Notes: generated by a model not told the origin, from the sequence alone. DNA of 64,000 bases from Nymphaea colorata (GCF_008831285.2 NC_045144.1:3152268-3216267), one strand, 5' to 3'. Positions 48,726 through 62,432 are shown, numbered from the stretch's first letter. Numbers and translations: made by a program.

Positions 48726-51700
48726 ATGGGAGACAGATGCCCAGTTACGTACATGGGTCTCTCAGAAGCTATTCTCAATCTTGGGCTACTCCCAGCCAGC
48801 AGTGGTCACCTTCATTATTGAAATTGGTAGGTGAAAACCATTTTATTTTCAAGCTCAAGCTTGAAAGAACTTTTCTTTAATTATTTTTTTCATTCTTTAA
48901 ATTTGAATTGGGGCATGTTTCTAATTCCCTGATATATACACTTCTGCAGCAAAAAAATCAGATTCACCAACTAATGTAGTTCAGAAACTTATCGAGAATG
49001 GCTTCTCGTCATCAACAGAGACACGTATTTGCTGAAGAGATCTATTCTAAAGTTCCACATCAGGCTGCTAGTTTAAATGTAAGATTTGATTTCATGATGC
49101 TGTGTTGCCAATGAGTACTTTAATTTTTCAGTAGCTTGACTATCTGTGGTTCTATGTCACATAGGTATGGGTACAGGTACGACTGTGGAGCACTTTCAAA
49201 AAATTTAGGTACAGGGACACGGCTGTACACACACACATGCACATATATAAAACAAAAAAAGTTTAAACAAGCAAAACAATATTGAAAGTTCAATTAAAGA
49301 AAACTAAGTTGCTGGGAAAAACAACGATGGTCAAAAGATCTTGCTGGAAAATCCTGCTGAACTCACAGAAAACATGAACAACCCTTAAATTTCTGTCAAG
49401 GGTTCTTCATTTTCATCATATATGCACGATTGTTTTTTTTTAAATAAAAAACTTAATTGGTTGACAAACATGAACTTGGTCAACTTTGACTGCATGTAGA
49501 AAATGATGGATACAGCCATGGGTGTTTTGACCACACCTGACACAGGTTTGCCCATGTTCTGGCCACCTCTAAGGGTGTGCCCTTACAAGGGCATACCTGT
49601 GTCAACACAGGTACCTCACCCAAATAAAGGTACCTGTGTGACATAGCTGTGGTTTTATCTTTGTCATTGTTTGCATGATGAAATGATTTTCTATATACAA
49701 CTATTCATGAAAAAACCTTCATTTCTAGGTGACACCATTTTGAGGGTCCGTATATATATGTATAAGAAATGACATGGCAATAGAATATCTTGTTTTCTTT
49801 TCTGTGTTTCTTGGATGTTGAACTACCACTATGACTTGGGAGGTTAGTATCTTGATGATTGTAATTCACTCAAAAGTCAAAAGATAATAATCCAGGCTTG
49901 CCAACAAGAATGCGGCAGTCTCCTAAGTATTTCCAGAACCAATACAGGGATTGGTATTGGAAAATGGTCATTTCAAGATTTTGTGGGATTCAAGGTCTGG
50001 GGAATGATGGATTGGGTTGTTTAGGAAGCAATGTGAATTCTTGTATAAGCACACAAATTCACAACTATCAAAAAAATCATATTCGTGACAAACGCTTATT
50101 GTGATTTGCATCCACTATGTGGGTTCAATGCAAATTCAAAAATATTTTCTTCTTCTTCTTGTTTTTTTAAAATGGGTTTCCTTAGAAAAGGTTTTAGATA
50201 ATTTTTACACTAGAAAGTTCAACATATAAAAAATAAAAGAAATAATTGAAGAAGATATTTAATGAGATTTTTGTGAAACCTTGTGAGGCATGCTAGAGTG
50301 CTCTTTCTATGGAAGAATGTTCATAAAAAGGAAAAAAAAGTTATATAGAGAAGATCTATAGTGTATATGATGGTCCTTTTCTGAGGATTTTCATAAGTGA
50401 TACTGTTATTGTTGGGAGTTACAGAAACATATTTGCTGGAGCATTTGTATGATCATTCTTGTGTATTATAAAGCTTCTTTAGCTTATTCTAGTAAGCTTG
50501 CTTCCTATCAGCACAGCTATAATAAGGGAACATAAAACTAGCTGCTCTTTTGCTTGCAAGTAAATGGTTATATGATGAACCGTGATTTATTTAATTTCTT
50601 TAGAGTTACCAAAAAGCAGAGAAAGAAGCTGCACGTTTTGCTAGAAAGCAAATGAAATATAGTCTTGTAGATGCTGATGAAGAAGAAGATCAAGTATGTG
50701 CAGTTTCAGGAGTTCCATCCAAGGGTTGCAAGGGTTCTGGTGTTCAAGCTAAGCATATTAGAAAAAAGATGTGTAAGCATGAAGAAGAAGAAAAGGAAGA
50801 TGATCACGATAAGGTATGAAAATATAACATGTCTTATGCATGTCACATCTTGCTTGGTTCCTTTCGTTGTTATGGTAACATTTCATTTAATGCTGAAGGC
50901 GACTATCCAAGCAGTTAGGAGAGAAGAAGATCGATACTCTCATGATGATGACAATTATGAAAGAGAGGTACATCATCTCGACTTAAGAAGTAAAGAATGA
51001 TTGTTTCTTATACCCCTAATCTCTTTTATCTGGCTTCTTTGTTGGGACTATTTATGTCTCAAAGCCCAAAGGTCACACATGCACCTGAGGTTGTAACAAG
51101 AAAACTATGCACCAGACTGTTCTTCATGCAATACATGGTGTACAATTTTGTATACAATGTTGTCTTGTATTTGCAAGTGACTGATGCATTGTCAAGAAGC
51201 ACAAAAAAGTTCCTATTTATTATTGTATCTAAATTCTTTTATTTTGATTCAGATGCATATCCTGTTGACAGACTTTGTACATGCATATTCTCCATAACAC
51301 TGTTAAGTTTCATTTGGGAAGTTGTGACATGATATTGAATAATTATGCCTTTATCAGTTTTGAAGATTATTGGTCTAAGTCATGTTGTAGCTAGAGTTAG
51401 ATAGAATACATGATCAGCAAGAGCGAATGGAATTGGAAAAACGGCTTAGAGAAAAGGATGCAGCTGCAACAAGGAAGGTGAATGGTCCTTGGGTACATTT
51501 TTTTTAGTCTACTTTGTTTGCCATTTTAGAAGTCGAGGACTGAGTGTTTTTCTATAAATGTTCTTCACATATTTTCCTGGTTAGCTTTTTCTACCATTTA
51601 CGGCTATTCATTTGCTGGTCGTTCTACAAATGCATTATTTTTTATCTCTTATTGCAGATTATGGAGCCAACTCACACAAAAAGAGCAAAGTAAGTCAACA

Positions 51701-53447
51701 AATTACTAGTTTATAATTCTGAATATCTGCAAGTCAATAAAAGATGAACTTATGATTATGGATTTCTATATATATTTGTTATAAATAACAGAGGAAGCAA
51801 TTCGGAGATCAAAAGCTTCGCAGAACAATTATATATCAAACTTCAGGTTCCAAATTTAGCAACTCAGTTACAGTGTTCGCTTTTGGAGTTAGGTTTCATG
51901 CCAGAAAGTTAACTTAATCCTGTGATAATATGCTTTACATTTGTTGCAGAGAAGTTTCAAGGCACGAATATCTAAAGAAAAGAGAGCTGAAAAAATTAGA
52001 CGAGCTTTGGTATGTTTATTCAGCATTAATTTGCCGAGAGGTTAATAGTTGTTGAATCTACATTATTTTGTTGATTTAAAGATAAAATTTCAGTCTTCCG
52101 TTTTTCTTCTAAATTTTCTGCTTCCACTCTTAGGGATGACATTGAAGATGAAGAGTATCTTTTTAAAGGCGTACATGTAACAGAAAAGGAGCGTCAAGAA
52201 ATGAGGTACTGGGATTATCGGATGTTTGTATATGTTCTAAAAACTGAGTTTCCTAATCTTTTTTGTCTTTTATATCCTACTGATTTTTGGCACCAACATT
52301 AGTACATACTAAAGAAACTTAAAGATGTGAAGTACATACGTAAGGTATAGATGCTGATGTTGTAATGTGCATAACATAATGTTTATTGGTCAGAGCAATA
52401 GCGATCTAAGTAACATGGTGACTTGGGTGTGATTGTGGTGTGGAACAGACAATTTATATTCCCCACCCCTACCCTGCACTTGTGTCACATTGCAGATTAT
52501 ATGCTAGTGATCACAAGTGGGTTTTAGGAGGATATCATATATTGCTTTATAGAAAGTTAGCTTGCTTATTGTATTATATTGCACGATAGGCACCGATACA
52601 CAACTGGTATATGCAATTATAAAATAGGAACAAAGTGTTTATATATGTAGAACATGTGTATGTACACACTCACATGCATCTATATGACATACAATAACAT
52701 GTATATGTATGCCTTTTTTCCTCAGTAATCATATTGCTTTTAAAATTTAAAGCTGTTGTATTCTATATTTCTGTTGATTTTCAGGTACTGTTGTCAATAC
52801 ACCTGAAAATCATTTCAAAATTTAGAATAGGTGGCTTTGATGTATCTGCTTCTATATGCATGAAAGCGAGAAACTGGTTCCAAGTGAAACAAATGCATGT
52901 AGTTTGTTTTGAGGTTATAGTTTTGTACTGAATATTGAAGCATATTAAACTGGTAATGTCTTCTTAGGTCTATGTTAAAAACATAAAACTTCACTGATGT
53001 GGTCTTCTTTTGTATGTTTTGATTGAGTGATTTCTTTTGTTTGTTCATGAGGATCAATTGGAACAATAATTAATATAGTACTGTTGGTTTTCATATTTTA
53101 GTTGGAACCTGAATCTATTTTCATCCTGCTTTTTAGGGGATAAACTATAGGCTTACTACAGTAAACTTGAGGCCGTGCAAGCCTCATGCCTGCTATGAGC
53201 AATCTTCGAGCTGTACCTAATGTTCAACTACCATATAGCAATGTCCTTAGATGTGGTGTTCTTTTCAATTCTGAGAAAAGTGAGAGCAAAAAAAGACAGA
53301 GAATATACGATGCCAAATTTCCAGTTTTTATTATGTTTTGTGATTGATTATGAAGGATATAATAAGAGTTTGTGTATTTTCAGGTACAAGAAAGAAATAT
53401 ATAGGCTTGCAAAGAAACGAGCTGAAGAGGTGGATGAGAAAATGGAG
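48726..53447 (+). pseudogene. ESP3: PRP2/DHX16-type DEAH RNA helicase, N-terminal exons only
   Basis: Ten exons match the N-terminal region of the spliceosomal ATPase PRP2 (DHX16; Arabidopsis ESP3): 48727-48826 (LRTWVSQKL, LGYSQPAVV), 48950-49078 (SPTNVVQKLIENGFSSST, FAEEIYSKVP), 50604-50813 (YQKAEKEAARFARKQ, LVDADEEED), 50899-50967, 51391-51477 (QQERMELEKRLREKDAAATR), 51658-51689, 51792-51846, 51950-52009 (VSRHEYLKKRELKKLDEL), 52134-52205 (DIEDEEYLF) and 53384-53447 (RYKKEIYRLAKKRAEE). Nearly all have consensus AG and GT borders. Lesions are an extra base just after the ATG, a two-base loss before FAEEI, and a frame mismatch at the exon 6/7 junction. About 290 of ~1040 residues are covered. 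The ATPase core is not found downstream, and transposon debris follows. Normal role: remodelling of the activated spliceosome before step 1. Confidence 0.88.
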
Positions 53448-54130
53448 GTACTTGTTATGCTTTATGTCATCTTATACCTGGAATGCAACTTCTAATCTTT
53501 TTTTTTTTTCCTTACCTGTGTAAACTAAAATGTGTTCAGTCATGGGTGCAACTATTATGATGGTTCTGGCAAGTGCTTACTAATTTATAATAGTTATTGT
53601 TTTCTGTTGAACTTGGATTTTTTTTTTTTGGTTTAGATCTTGGTAAATTAGTTAACTCAGTTGTTAAGCATTCACCTTCCGCCTGTTATTATGTTTCTTC
53701 TGTAGACTGCACGATGTTTGTCTTGCTTCAAAAGATAAGCCTCTTCACTGTTGCGAGTAATGAGCTACATTTTTATCTTTAAACTGCTTAGCTGCTGCTT
53801 GATGTTCTAAGCTGCAAGGAATTTGTAATCCTACTTGTATGTCAATGTTTTTGGTACTCTGAGATAGAAATAATACATTGGACACATACTCCAATAGGCA
53901 TCCTCTTCTTGTGCATTATGGAAAAATATGACTAGGTGTCATCTTTGTTGCAACTCCCAAGTTTGTGCTTTGATGCACTCAACGTCTTTTAGTACAAGTA
54001 GAACATTCTTGAACTTGACTTCTGCAACGTGGGTTCATCTGGATTGGGGGGGGGGGGGGGTGGGAATTGTGATTGAGCGAAACAGGATTATGATGATTGC
54101 GAATACGAGAAATTTTTCTGTATGATCTTC
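53448..54130. other. Former intron-like DNA after helicase exon 10
   Basis: T-rich intron-like sequence. The next expected helicase exon (a YRIPDAYDQEGG-like segment) is not found. A 15-base G run lies at 54046-54060. Confidence 0.4.
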
Positions 54131-54336
54131 ATTGTCACTGTGCTATAGTTTAGGTTATGAAGCTTATGTGGATGAAAAAGGCGTTATTTGTAATTCTCCA
54201 AATAATATTTCTTTTTATAGTGTGCGAAGTTAATATTTCTTGGTTATAGCTTAACAAGACCATTGTCAGGGTAACTGTGATCTATTTGAAGCCTAAGATG
54301 TGACTTGGCCATTTTTGTCAGTCATTTGTTGTAGTG

Positions 54337-54612
54337 GGTTTGGGAGAAAGAAAAGTCATCCTTAAGTTAACCCTAATCTCTCTTAAATATTAAAGGAATG
54401 GTAAAAAAAAAATGACATCCAAGTCCACAGAGAAAATAAAAAATATATTAAACAGTACCCTTAATAACTTTCTAAAATTCTAATAACTACCCAAGTAGCT
54501 TAATTATTTCCTTCAACACTCTCCCTTAAGTTGGACATATATGTCTATGATGCTCAATTTGTTACAATATTTTGAGGACCCAAATATAGATAATGGTTTA
54601 TAAAAAAATAAA
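54337..54612 (-). mobile_element. Copia 3' end remnant (RNase H tail, PPT, LTR part)
   Basis: On the minus strand the sequence ends in an IDIYVQLKGEC-like reading, close to the MFDMYAQLEGEC end of the Copia element at 48.4 kb. A purine tract TTAAGGGAGAG and an LTR start TGTTGAAGG (plus-strand edge 54518) follow. The distal LTR limit is unclear. Confidence 0.55.
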
Positions 54613-55036
54613 AACATCTGCAACCTGCTCTTTAGTAGAAACATGAATTGTAAAAAGATTCTATGCTTGAACTGTATCCTGAATATAGTGATTGTTTACT
54701 GCATTATGCTTGGCAGTATTGTAAAAGCCATATTGTAAACACATATCGATCAGGCCGACTTGTATGCATATCGTAAATTTATTTCTCTTAACATAAAAAA
54801 TCGAAAAAAAAAGAAAAAATTTAGCAAAATTCAGGAAAAGTAAAAAATATGTTTTCCATATAAAACAACTCATCACAATACCACACATATAATAAACATT
54901 CATAATTTGTCATCCACACAGACAATAATGATGACGATATGATAAGCATGATAAAGTTGAAAGTCTGAAAGTCTTTTATAGTAAAAATTTTACTGTGTTA
55001 CATCATATTATCAAAGATTTAAAACATATCATCTAT

Positions 55037-55321
55037 CTATTCGTCTTCTTCATTATAATGTTCATCATTTTTTGCTTCATTATCTTCATCCCCTTCAAGT
55101 GGAATGTCCTCACCAGCATATGTAGGCTGCCCTTCTTCACCAAACACTCCTACTCCTTCAATGTTCAACCACTCAAGATTGTCATCATCAAATAGAGTGG
55201 CCGGTTCTTCTTCTACCCAAGAATTTAACATATCTATATAGTCTAGGCTGATGGGATCAAGTTGGGTATGGTGCTTCCTCCTAGATGTTGCTGCTAATTG
55301 CGTAAAGGTTAAAAGCAACAA
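55037..55321 (-). pseudogene. hAT transposase C-terminal fragment
   Basis: The minus-strand frame contains HTQLDPISLDYIDMLNSWVE, then LFDDDNLEWLNIEG and an acidic tail. This pattern (LDPI.LD.ID..EWV, then a DDL.WL motif) is the end of plant hAT transposases of the DUF659/hAT-dimerisation group. The segment before it is intron-like or lost. Only the last ~90 residues remain, so there is no activity. Confidence 0.6.
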
Positions 55322-56052
55322 GAGAAAGAGTTAACAAATTGTTAAACATATATATTGCAACCATAGTCACGAAAAATGCATTATTTTCGAAAAAAACACA
55401 AAAAAACGTGAGAAAATGGAATGCCATTTAAAACTTTTAAAAAACTTGTTTTTTTTTAAAAAACATGAAAAACTAAAAAATGCATTTTTAACTCGTTTTT
55501 TTTTCATTTTTTTTATTTTTTGTAAATGCAAGACAGTTTTTTTTCATTTTCTATTTTTTATTTGTTGCAAATTTAATTATCTTTTGATGTTTGTGTTATT
55601 ATTTTCTCACTTATTTTATTTTTTTCATTTTTATTTTTTTAAAAAAATACCTTTTTTTCCCTTTTTTTCAAGCCCGCTGTATTATATCCGAGAAAATCCT
55701 CGCTGTTTAAAACTCTGAGACGTTATTTGTGACTATGATTGCAACACAAGTGTATTTACTATTTATGTTTATTTTAACTTCATATTGCACCGAGCAAAGG
55801 CAAGGTCGTTTAGGTTTTTGTGTTCTAGGTTATTTCTTTTCTTGCTAATATGTGTTGGAAAATATTCCAATTTCTTTCACAACCACTAGCACTTCACGTT
55901 TGACTGAGGATTCAAATTGCCGACTTCCTAAGTTCTGGGCAGTCAATGCCAACATGCTCCACCACAATGTTACTAGATGCTGGCGCATCACAGTTTGTGC
56001 TTGATGTGTGCGCATCAACATGCATCAAGGCACAAATATTTTGTACGAAGTT
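55322..56052. other. T-rich low-complexity DNA
   Basis: Long T and TTTTTCATTTT runs at 55430-55670 yield Phe-rich open frames without meaning. No gene is recognised. Confidence 0.5.
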
Positions 56053-56055
56053 TTA

Positions 56056-56365
56056 GGGGGCGTTTGGGTGCCACCCTCTAAAAGTTGTTTTTTACAAAAC
56101 CAGGTTTTGTGAAAATGTTTTTTAATGAGTTTTTGAAACCTAGTTTGCATGTTTGGATGACAAGGTAAAACCAGGTTTTCTCTACTGAAAACCAGGTTAT
56201 TGATGAAAAACCTGAGGGGTTTTGAAGCTTTTCATGCTCATGTGAAAACACTGGTTCATCAAAACAGCATTTTCTTGTCATCCAAACACTTTCAAAAAGT
56301 AGTTTTGGAGGCCAAACCTGGTTCTCCTCCAAAACCAGGTCTTGGAGTGACATCCAAACAGCCTC
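56056..56365. mobile_element. PIF/Harbinger-like MITE with TTA target duplication
   Basis: The left end GGGGGCGTTTGGGTGCCAC and the inverted right end GAGGCTGTTTGGATGTCAC form terminal inverted repeats. TTA lies on both sides (56053-56055 and 56366-56368), as expected for Harbinger-type insertion. The interior is partly self-complementary around ACCAGGTTTTG-type words and has no coding sequence. Confidence 0.75.
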
Positions 56366-56368
56366 TTA

Positions 56369-57183
56369 ACACTATTTTGGACATTTTAATTGTTTATCTC
56401 TCTGATATTGCTGCCAAATCAGTTTGCTTAGTGACCTGGAATATCAGTTGGTATGCATGATTTCTTGCTAGGTTTTTATTTGCTATTTTTTTAGATTTTT
56501 AGTTACAAAAGTAACTTAAATATTTTAACTGCATTCTGAAAATAAAGGTAATAAACCTGTATCACCAGTGTGTCGTATTGACAAAGGAATGACAAAATGT
56601 TAAGGAAAAATAAAAAATAATGTGAAGAAAAGGAGAAAAAGGGGTTTAAGTAAACATAAAAAAAAGTTAAGAAAGTGTTCAAGATAAACATAAACATGGT
56701 TGAGCTGAGCCCGTACGTGCATTAGCTTATAAAAAGGGTTTTGTGAAGGAAGTAGTAAGTAACCGTTATTTAACTTTTTTGAAATTGATTTTTAAATAAT
56801 AATGGATCCAACAACTGGGCTATATGCTGTGTTGTCCTAGGTTCCAGGCAGGGCCGAGCCTAGGCAGGCCAAGTAAAAAAAGGTGACCTTTATTTTTTTA
56901 GTTATGTTAATATGTCAAATTATTTTGATGAACGAGAGTAGTAATATAACAAGCATAGTCAACTTAAACAATAAAAAATTAATTGTTGACTTCTTGAATA
57001 TGCAAAATCAATAGAAGAAGTTTAACATTATTTATTAAATGTAATCTAATACAAAAAACAAAAAACAAACAAAATCTAATCTCTATAAGAAGGACTGTAC
57101 ATCCGCAAGAAGACTTTAATCCATCTGTACTTAAGATGTAATATAATAAAAAAGACTAACGATACATAATAATCTACATATAA
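56369..57183. other. AT-rich DNA, no gene
   Basis: Near 56850 GCAGGGCCGAGCCTAGGCAG resembles the end of a plant DNA transposon, but no partner end was seen. The rest is unassigned. Confidence 0.35.
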
Positions 57184-57695
57184 GTTCATAACAGTAACAA
57201 TACATATAAGTTCATAACCATGCTACTGTATACATATAACAGGTCTCACAATGGTACCTATTATATTACAGGCTAACAGTTTATACATATAGCAGGTTGG
57301 TGCAATACTATATAACAGGTATAACAGATTGTACATAATGATATATAAATATAACAGGTATTCAATACATATAACAGGAATAACAAATTGTCTTGCAATA
57401 CATATAACAAGTATAACAGTAGGTATTATATATAACAAAATGGACTAACGTTACATAATAGGTATAACAGCAGGTAATATAACAAAACCGACTAACAGTG
57501 CATAATAATATATACAAGTTTATAACAACAGACAGTGTAACAAAATAGACTAACAGTACATAATAGTATATACATATAAGTTTATATTTTCTAATGGGTA
57601 TAACAAATTGACAATACATATAACTATATGATATAAATACATAGCAAAACCATACTAATGTATACATATATATATAACAGGTATGAGGTATCACA

Positions 57696-57749
<54 letters not shown>
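57184..57749. repeat. Degenerate ATAACAGGTATAACA repeat ending in (TA)n
   Basis: Variants of ACATATAACAGGTATAACA recur irregularly, and a perfect TA run occupies 57697-57748. Minus-strand Tyr/Ile-rich frames are by-products. Confidence 0.85.
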
Positions 57750-57752
<3 letters not shown>

Positions 57753-58199
57753 CATAATCAACATAATAATACATAAAAAAAAGTAGGCAACCAATACAAA
57801 TTAAAGTACATGGCAATATATATATTCGATTAAGAAACTTTAATTAAAAGGGAAGGTGACTTTTGACTTTCCCATGGACCAATACAAATTCACATCTATG
57901 TGGATGACCAAAATGCCCCAAAATCATAACATTGATGCCTAACAAAAAGAAGACATCAATAAAACCAAAACATGACGCGTCGGCACTACAAACGACAATC
58001 CCAAAGCCTCCCCAGTAGGACGTGAGTGAAGCCATTTGCTCAACCTGTTGCCCCGGGTCCGCCAAAACCTGAAAAAGAAAACAACTGAAGGCTCAGCCTT
58101 CGCAGTATGGAAACAAGCCAGGAAAATGCCAAACCCTCTCAAGTAAGGCTCAAATAAAAGAACAAATATCAACTCATCTATCGTCATGTCGTGTCAGAG
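57750..58199. other. No gene recognised
   Basis: Ordinary AT-rich then mixed DNA. It may contain the distal part of the neighbouring Gypsy LTR. Confidence 0.3.
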
Positions 58200-60741
58200 T
58201 ACGACACGTAAAAGCCACTTGATGGCCACACTAACACAACATCAGTCACATGCGAAGCATGCTTAAACATAACACTTGTATTCATATCATTCACATATGC
58301 GTCAGTCACATGCATTCTATCAAACACATTACATTTTCATTAACTTTAGTGCATTAACAGTTCCTGTGGGTGCAACACAGGCACGTGCACACTGCAGACG
58401 GCCTACAGCCGAGAGACAACCCCCGTGGTGGCCCATAATAGTATGGATCCATTTCACCCGCTGCAGCGGTAGAGCACTCATCCCTGGATGTGTGAAGTCC
58501 AAGGTGAGATACTCAGCCTTCCCTAGGACACCCAGGTTGGGAAGGCGGGAGCCCAACGCTCCAAGCACAACACACAATAGAACCCTGGGGCCTTGCACCG
58601 CCTGCGCTCCGACAGGCGAGACCAGTGGCGAGAACGGGACGTCTCCCAAACACACAGCCACATCCCACTGGCCTCTCATCTCTTAATCATTCATTATTAT
58701 CATTAGAATAATGCATTCACAAACTGACTGGCTAGCTCATGAGGTTGGTACACTCCACGAGTGCATTCACACCTCCAGTTGCCTCCACACGAGGTTTACA
58801 CATAACACTAACAGTCATAGCTAGTCGTCAAACAATATGAGTACAATTACCCTCTATTTCATCCATTTGCATCGTTGCCCATGGCAATGCATATGCAACA
58901 ACGTACACATTCATATCAATCATCACATCAATTCTCACATCAATCACGTCAATCACCTCTTTGAAAAACTTAGTCAATCCACAGAGAGTAGTCTCGATCT
59001 GCGGTTGGCTCGTAGCTGTCCTATGCAGTTATCATTCTATGAAGCTTTCTAATGCACAATTGGGGTCGAGGAGACACTCGACTCGATACCCCGCCTCATC
59101 TGTCCTAAACAGATATCAATTCTATCATGCACATGCCAATGCGTAACATTTTTAAAACAAAAGACTAATAATCTTTCTAACTCATTCATATCATATAAGC
59201 AACATACATATACTCATTCACAAAGCAGTCAATCAATTTAACATCACAATCTTAGGATCCCTTGAACCTAGGAGCACACAATCACACATTTGCCCCAGGC
59301 AGGGGTTTGCCTGGAATGTCGCCATACCTGTGGCGCGCTCACCAAATTCTTCAAAATGCCTCAAGCTTCGAACTCAAGGTCGACGGGATGTGCCCGGTGC
59401 ACCTGCAAACATAAACAAGAATAAGGTTTCTACTAGATACCTACACAATTCAAACAAAAACGAACAAATACAAAATAAAATCCTTGAGGCACGTGTCGAG
59501 GGTGTCGACAGGTAGTGTCGACCAACAAGTTCTCCAATAGGCCTCCTCCTTTACGCCTTGACGTTGCCTCGAAATATCAAAACCCTCAACCATCAATCAA
59601 TCCATCACTAATTCCTTCCTCAATAACGTTCTTTAATTAAGACATCAACCTCAAAGTCACATCCAAATACGTATATTTTCCCTAATTAACTTCATGATAC
59701 ACCCGTTCATGGAAGTCTGCGCTACACTCCCTAAGACGGTTCTAAATCTTCCCCACAACCTCACAATCTCTACCATGTTTCCCTAAAGCTTCGAAAATTA
59801 ATCCATCATGCTTAAACGATCATTAAATACATGAATCATTACTTCCCCCAAAAACAAAATCACTAACATGCGTCCCAAAATCATCAATTCTAAGCTCTAG
59901 CATGCTCGAACAATAATTATACATGCTTTAGAAGATAATATTCATTACTTTGAGTTTGATTAGGTATCGCTCACCCCAAAACAAGCGTCCAAACTGCTAC
60001 AACCCTTCTAGCAACCACTTAACACGTCTGATCAAGTGCCAATGCTCGAGATTGCTTGCTGCCGCTGCTCACTACACGCCCTACTAGCTGGTAAGAGGGG
60101 AAAAACGTCCTTAAACTGCAATCCAACCCCAAAACGCCATAAAAAGAGTCAACACACGTCCAAATAAAGTTCAACACAAAATCTGTTGCTAGGAGAGACC
60201 CATGGTAGTAGTGGGAAAAGTTGAAATGAACAAGAGAAAAGGACGCTGACAGAGAGGAGAGACAGAGAGAGGAGGGGTTCGGTCAAGGGGAAAACGGCAG
60301 TGGGGGTGAGAGAAGAGAGAAAGAGCAGGTGGGGGAGTGCGGGTGAGTGAGAAGAGGGTCGAGCGGTAGAGAACCAGCGGAAAAAAGGGGAAAGAAAGTG
60401 GCGAGAGAGAAGCAGAGGGGACGTGCGGCAGAGAAAAAAAAACAAAAGGGCATGAGTGGCAGAGAAGGGAAAATCTCATGAGAGAGAGAGGGTTTACCAA
60501 GCCGCCGCCGCCGTAGTCGCCGCTGCCACCTCCGTCGCCATCGCCGTTCCAGCCACCACCACACCGACCGCCACTTCTCCTCCCTCTGCGCTGTCACGGG
60601 AGACCACCAGGAGACAACGAAGGAGGAAAAAGGGAAAGGTGAGGGAGATGGGCCTCGCGTCGGGCTCCTTACGCGAGTGGGGGTCAGGTCCGGGTCTGGA
60701 CCCTAACCCGACCCGACCTGCCAAAACCAACGACCTTTACA
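58200..60741 (-). repeat. Probable long 3' LTR of a Ty3/Gypsy element
   Basis: The right edge is firm. On the minus strand a coding end is followed by GAGGACGAAATTTTC, a purine tract TTAGGAGGGTAGGA and TGTAAAGG at 60741, the usual junction of Tekay/Del-type elements. The left edge is a guess. The interior is C-rich with GC-rich and GA-rich blocks (60150-60720) and open frames that lack domains. Confidence 0.5.
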
Positions 60742-60791
60742 TCCTACCCTCCTAAAAAAGAAAATTTCGTCCTCAAAATTTAGCTCATACC

Positions 60792-61019
60792 TCAATGCAA
60801 GAACAAGTGTGGATATTGCTTCCGCATGTCCTCTTCATGCTCCCATGTACTCTCCTTCAACTCATGGTACTGCCATTCCACTTTCACCAAAGGAATTCTC
60901 TTAGTGCGAAGCACTTGCTCTCGATGATCCACAATTCTAATGGGCTGTTCTTCCATTGTCAAATCATCTTGTACTAGAATACCTTGAAAATCAATCACAT
61001 GTGTCGGATCTGGTACGTA
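60792..61019 (-). pseudogene. Ty3/Gypsy polyprotein C-terminus with chromodomain
   Basis: The minus-strand frame reads [55 protein letters not shown] and stop. This is the post-integrase tail and chromodomain of plant chromoviruses, which directs integration to particular chromatin. Everything upstream of YVPDP is missing. The sequence changes to helicase coding DNA within a few bases (61019-61028). Confidence 0.88.
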
Positions 61020-61021
61020 TT

Positions 61022-61486
<465 letters not shown>

Positions 61487-61868
61487 ATGTCACAACCTAA
61501 CAGATTTAAGCAGTAGCTGGCCGCATTGCTTGATGAAGATCCAAATATGTACAAAGAGGTGTCAGTTGAAGGGTATGGCGAATATATCTTATCTCAATAC
61601 AAAGGACATCTGGGAAAAGACATTAGCAATGGGGCAATAGTGGATGTGTTTCTCCTACTGGACGAAGATCCAAATATGTACAAAGACAAGGAGGCGATGG
61701 CCGACATGCCTCCTGTGCCAGATGAAGATTCAGATATGTACAAATACGGTGAACATATCTTATCTCAGTATGGATAGTGTTCGGCAAAAGGCATTGGGAA
61801 GAGGACGGTGGTGGACGCGTCTCCCTATGTCACTGAAGCTCGTCGCTTTTGCATGCATCCAACAAGTC
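61487..61868 (+). pseudogene. G-patch unit 1
   Basis: MSQPNRFKQ then TAG, followed by LLDEDPNMYKE.SVEGYGEYI, LSQYKGHLGKDI (first G-patch, degenerate), two DEDPNMYK-type linkers, YGEHILSQYG then TAG, and KGIGKRTVVDA, EARRFCMHPTSLD (second G-patch). Two G-patch modules are present, unlike the single one at 15 kb. Two stops disable it. Confidence 0.75.
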
Positions 61869-62033
61869 TGGATAAAAAAAAAAAAATTTTGTTCACTGCC
61901 ATGCTCAGTCGTTTATTTTCTTTCTGCCTCTTTGTGCGCCCATCTTCTATTTTCTGCTCGACTTTCTGGTTCTCTGGTGGTGCCTTCTTTAGCATTCTTG
62001 GTGCACATGTTCAAGGTTTCTGGAGAGCAAGAA

Positions 62034-62432
62034 ATGACATAGCCTAACATATTTAAGCAGCACCTGACCGCATTGCCTAATGAAGATCCAGATTTGTACA
62101 AAGTGTGGCATGTTGAAGGGTACGACGAATATATCTTATCTCAATATGAAGGGCGTCTAGAAAAAGGCATTGGCAAAGGGGTGTAACAGATGCGCCTCTC
62201 ATGCCTGATGAAGATCCAGATATGTACAAAGACAAGGGGGCGATGGCTGACGTGCCCCCGTGCCAGATGAAGATCCAGATATGAACAAAGTGAGGCATGT
62301 TGAAGGATATACAAACATATCCTATCTCAGCATGAATGGCGTATGGGAAAAGGCATTGGGAAGAGGACGATGGTGGACGTGCTTCCTTATATCCCTGAAG
62401 CTCGTCGCTTTAACATGCATCCCACAAATCTA
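62034..62432 (+). pseudogene. G-patch unit 2
   Basis: The start ATGACATAG stops at codon 3. The remaining sequence keeps YDEYILSQYEGRLEKGIGKG, linkers with DEDPDMYKDKGAMADV, and a second module around GKGIGKRTMVDVLPYIPEAR, in more than one frame. Confidence 0.75.

Noticed and set aside
58460-58530. tRNA-like words (AGCGGTAGAGCACTCATCC)
   Set aside because: Only a D-arm-like stretch is present. No GGTTCGA-type T arm or acceptor stem pairing can be found.
60695-60720. Telomere-like CCCTAACCC
   Set aside because: A single occurrence within a GC-rich LTR (part of CCTAACCCGACCCGACC), not an array of the plant telomere unit.
60149-60755. Arg- and Ser-rich frames of ~80-105 codons on both strands
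   Set aside because: They lie in the Gypsy LTR in GA- and CCG-rich DNA and have no domains.
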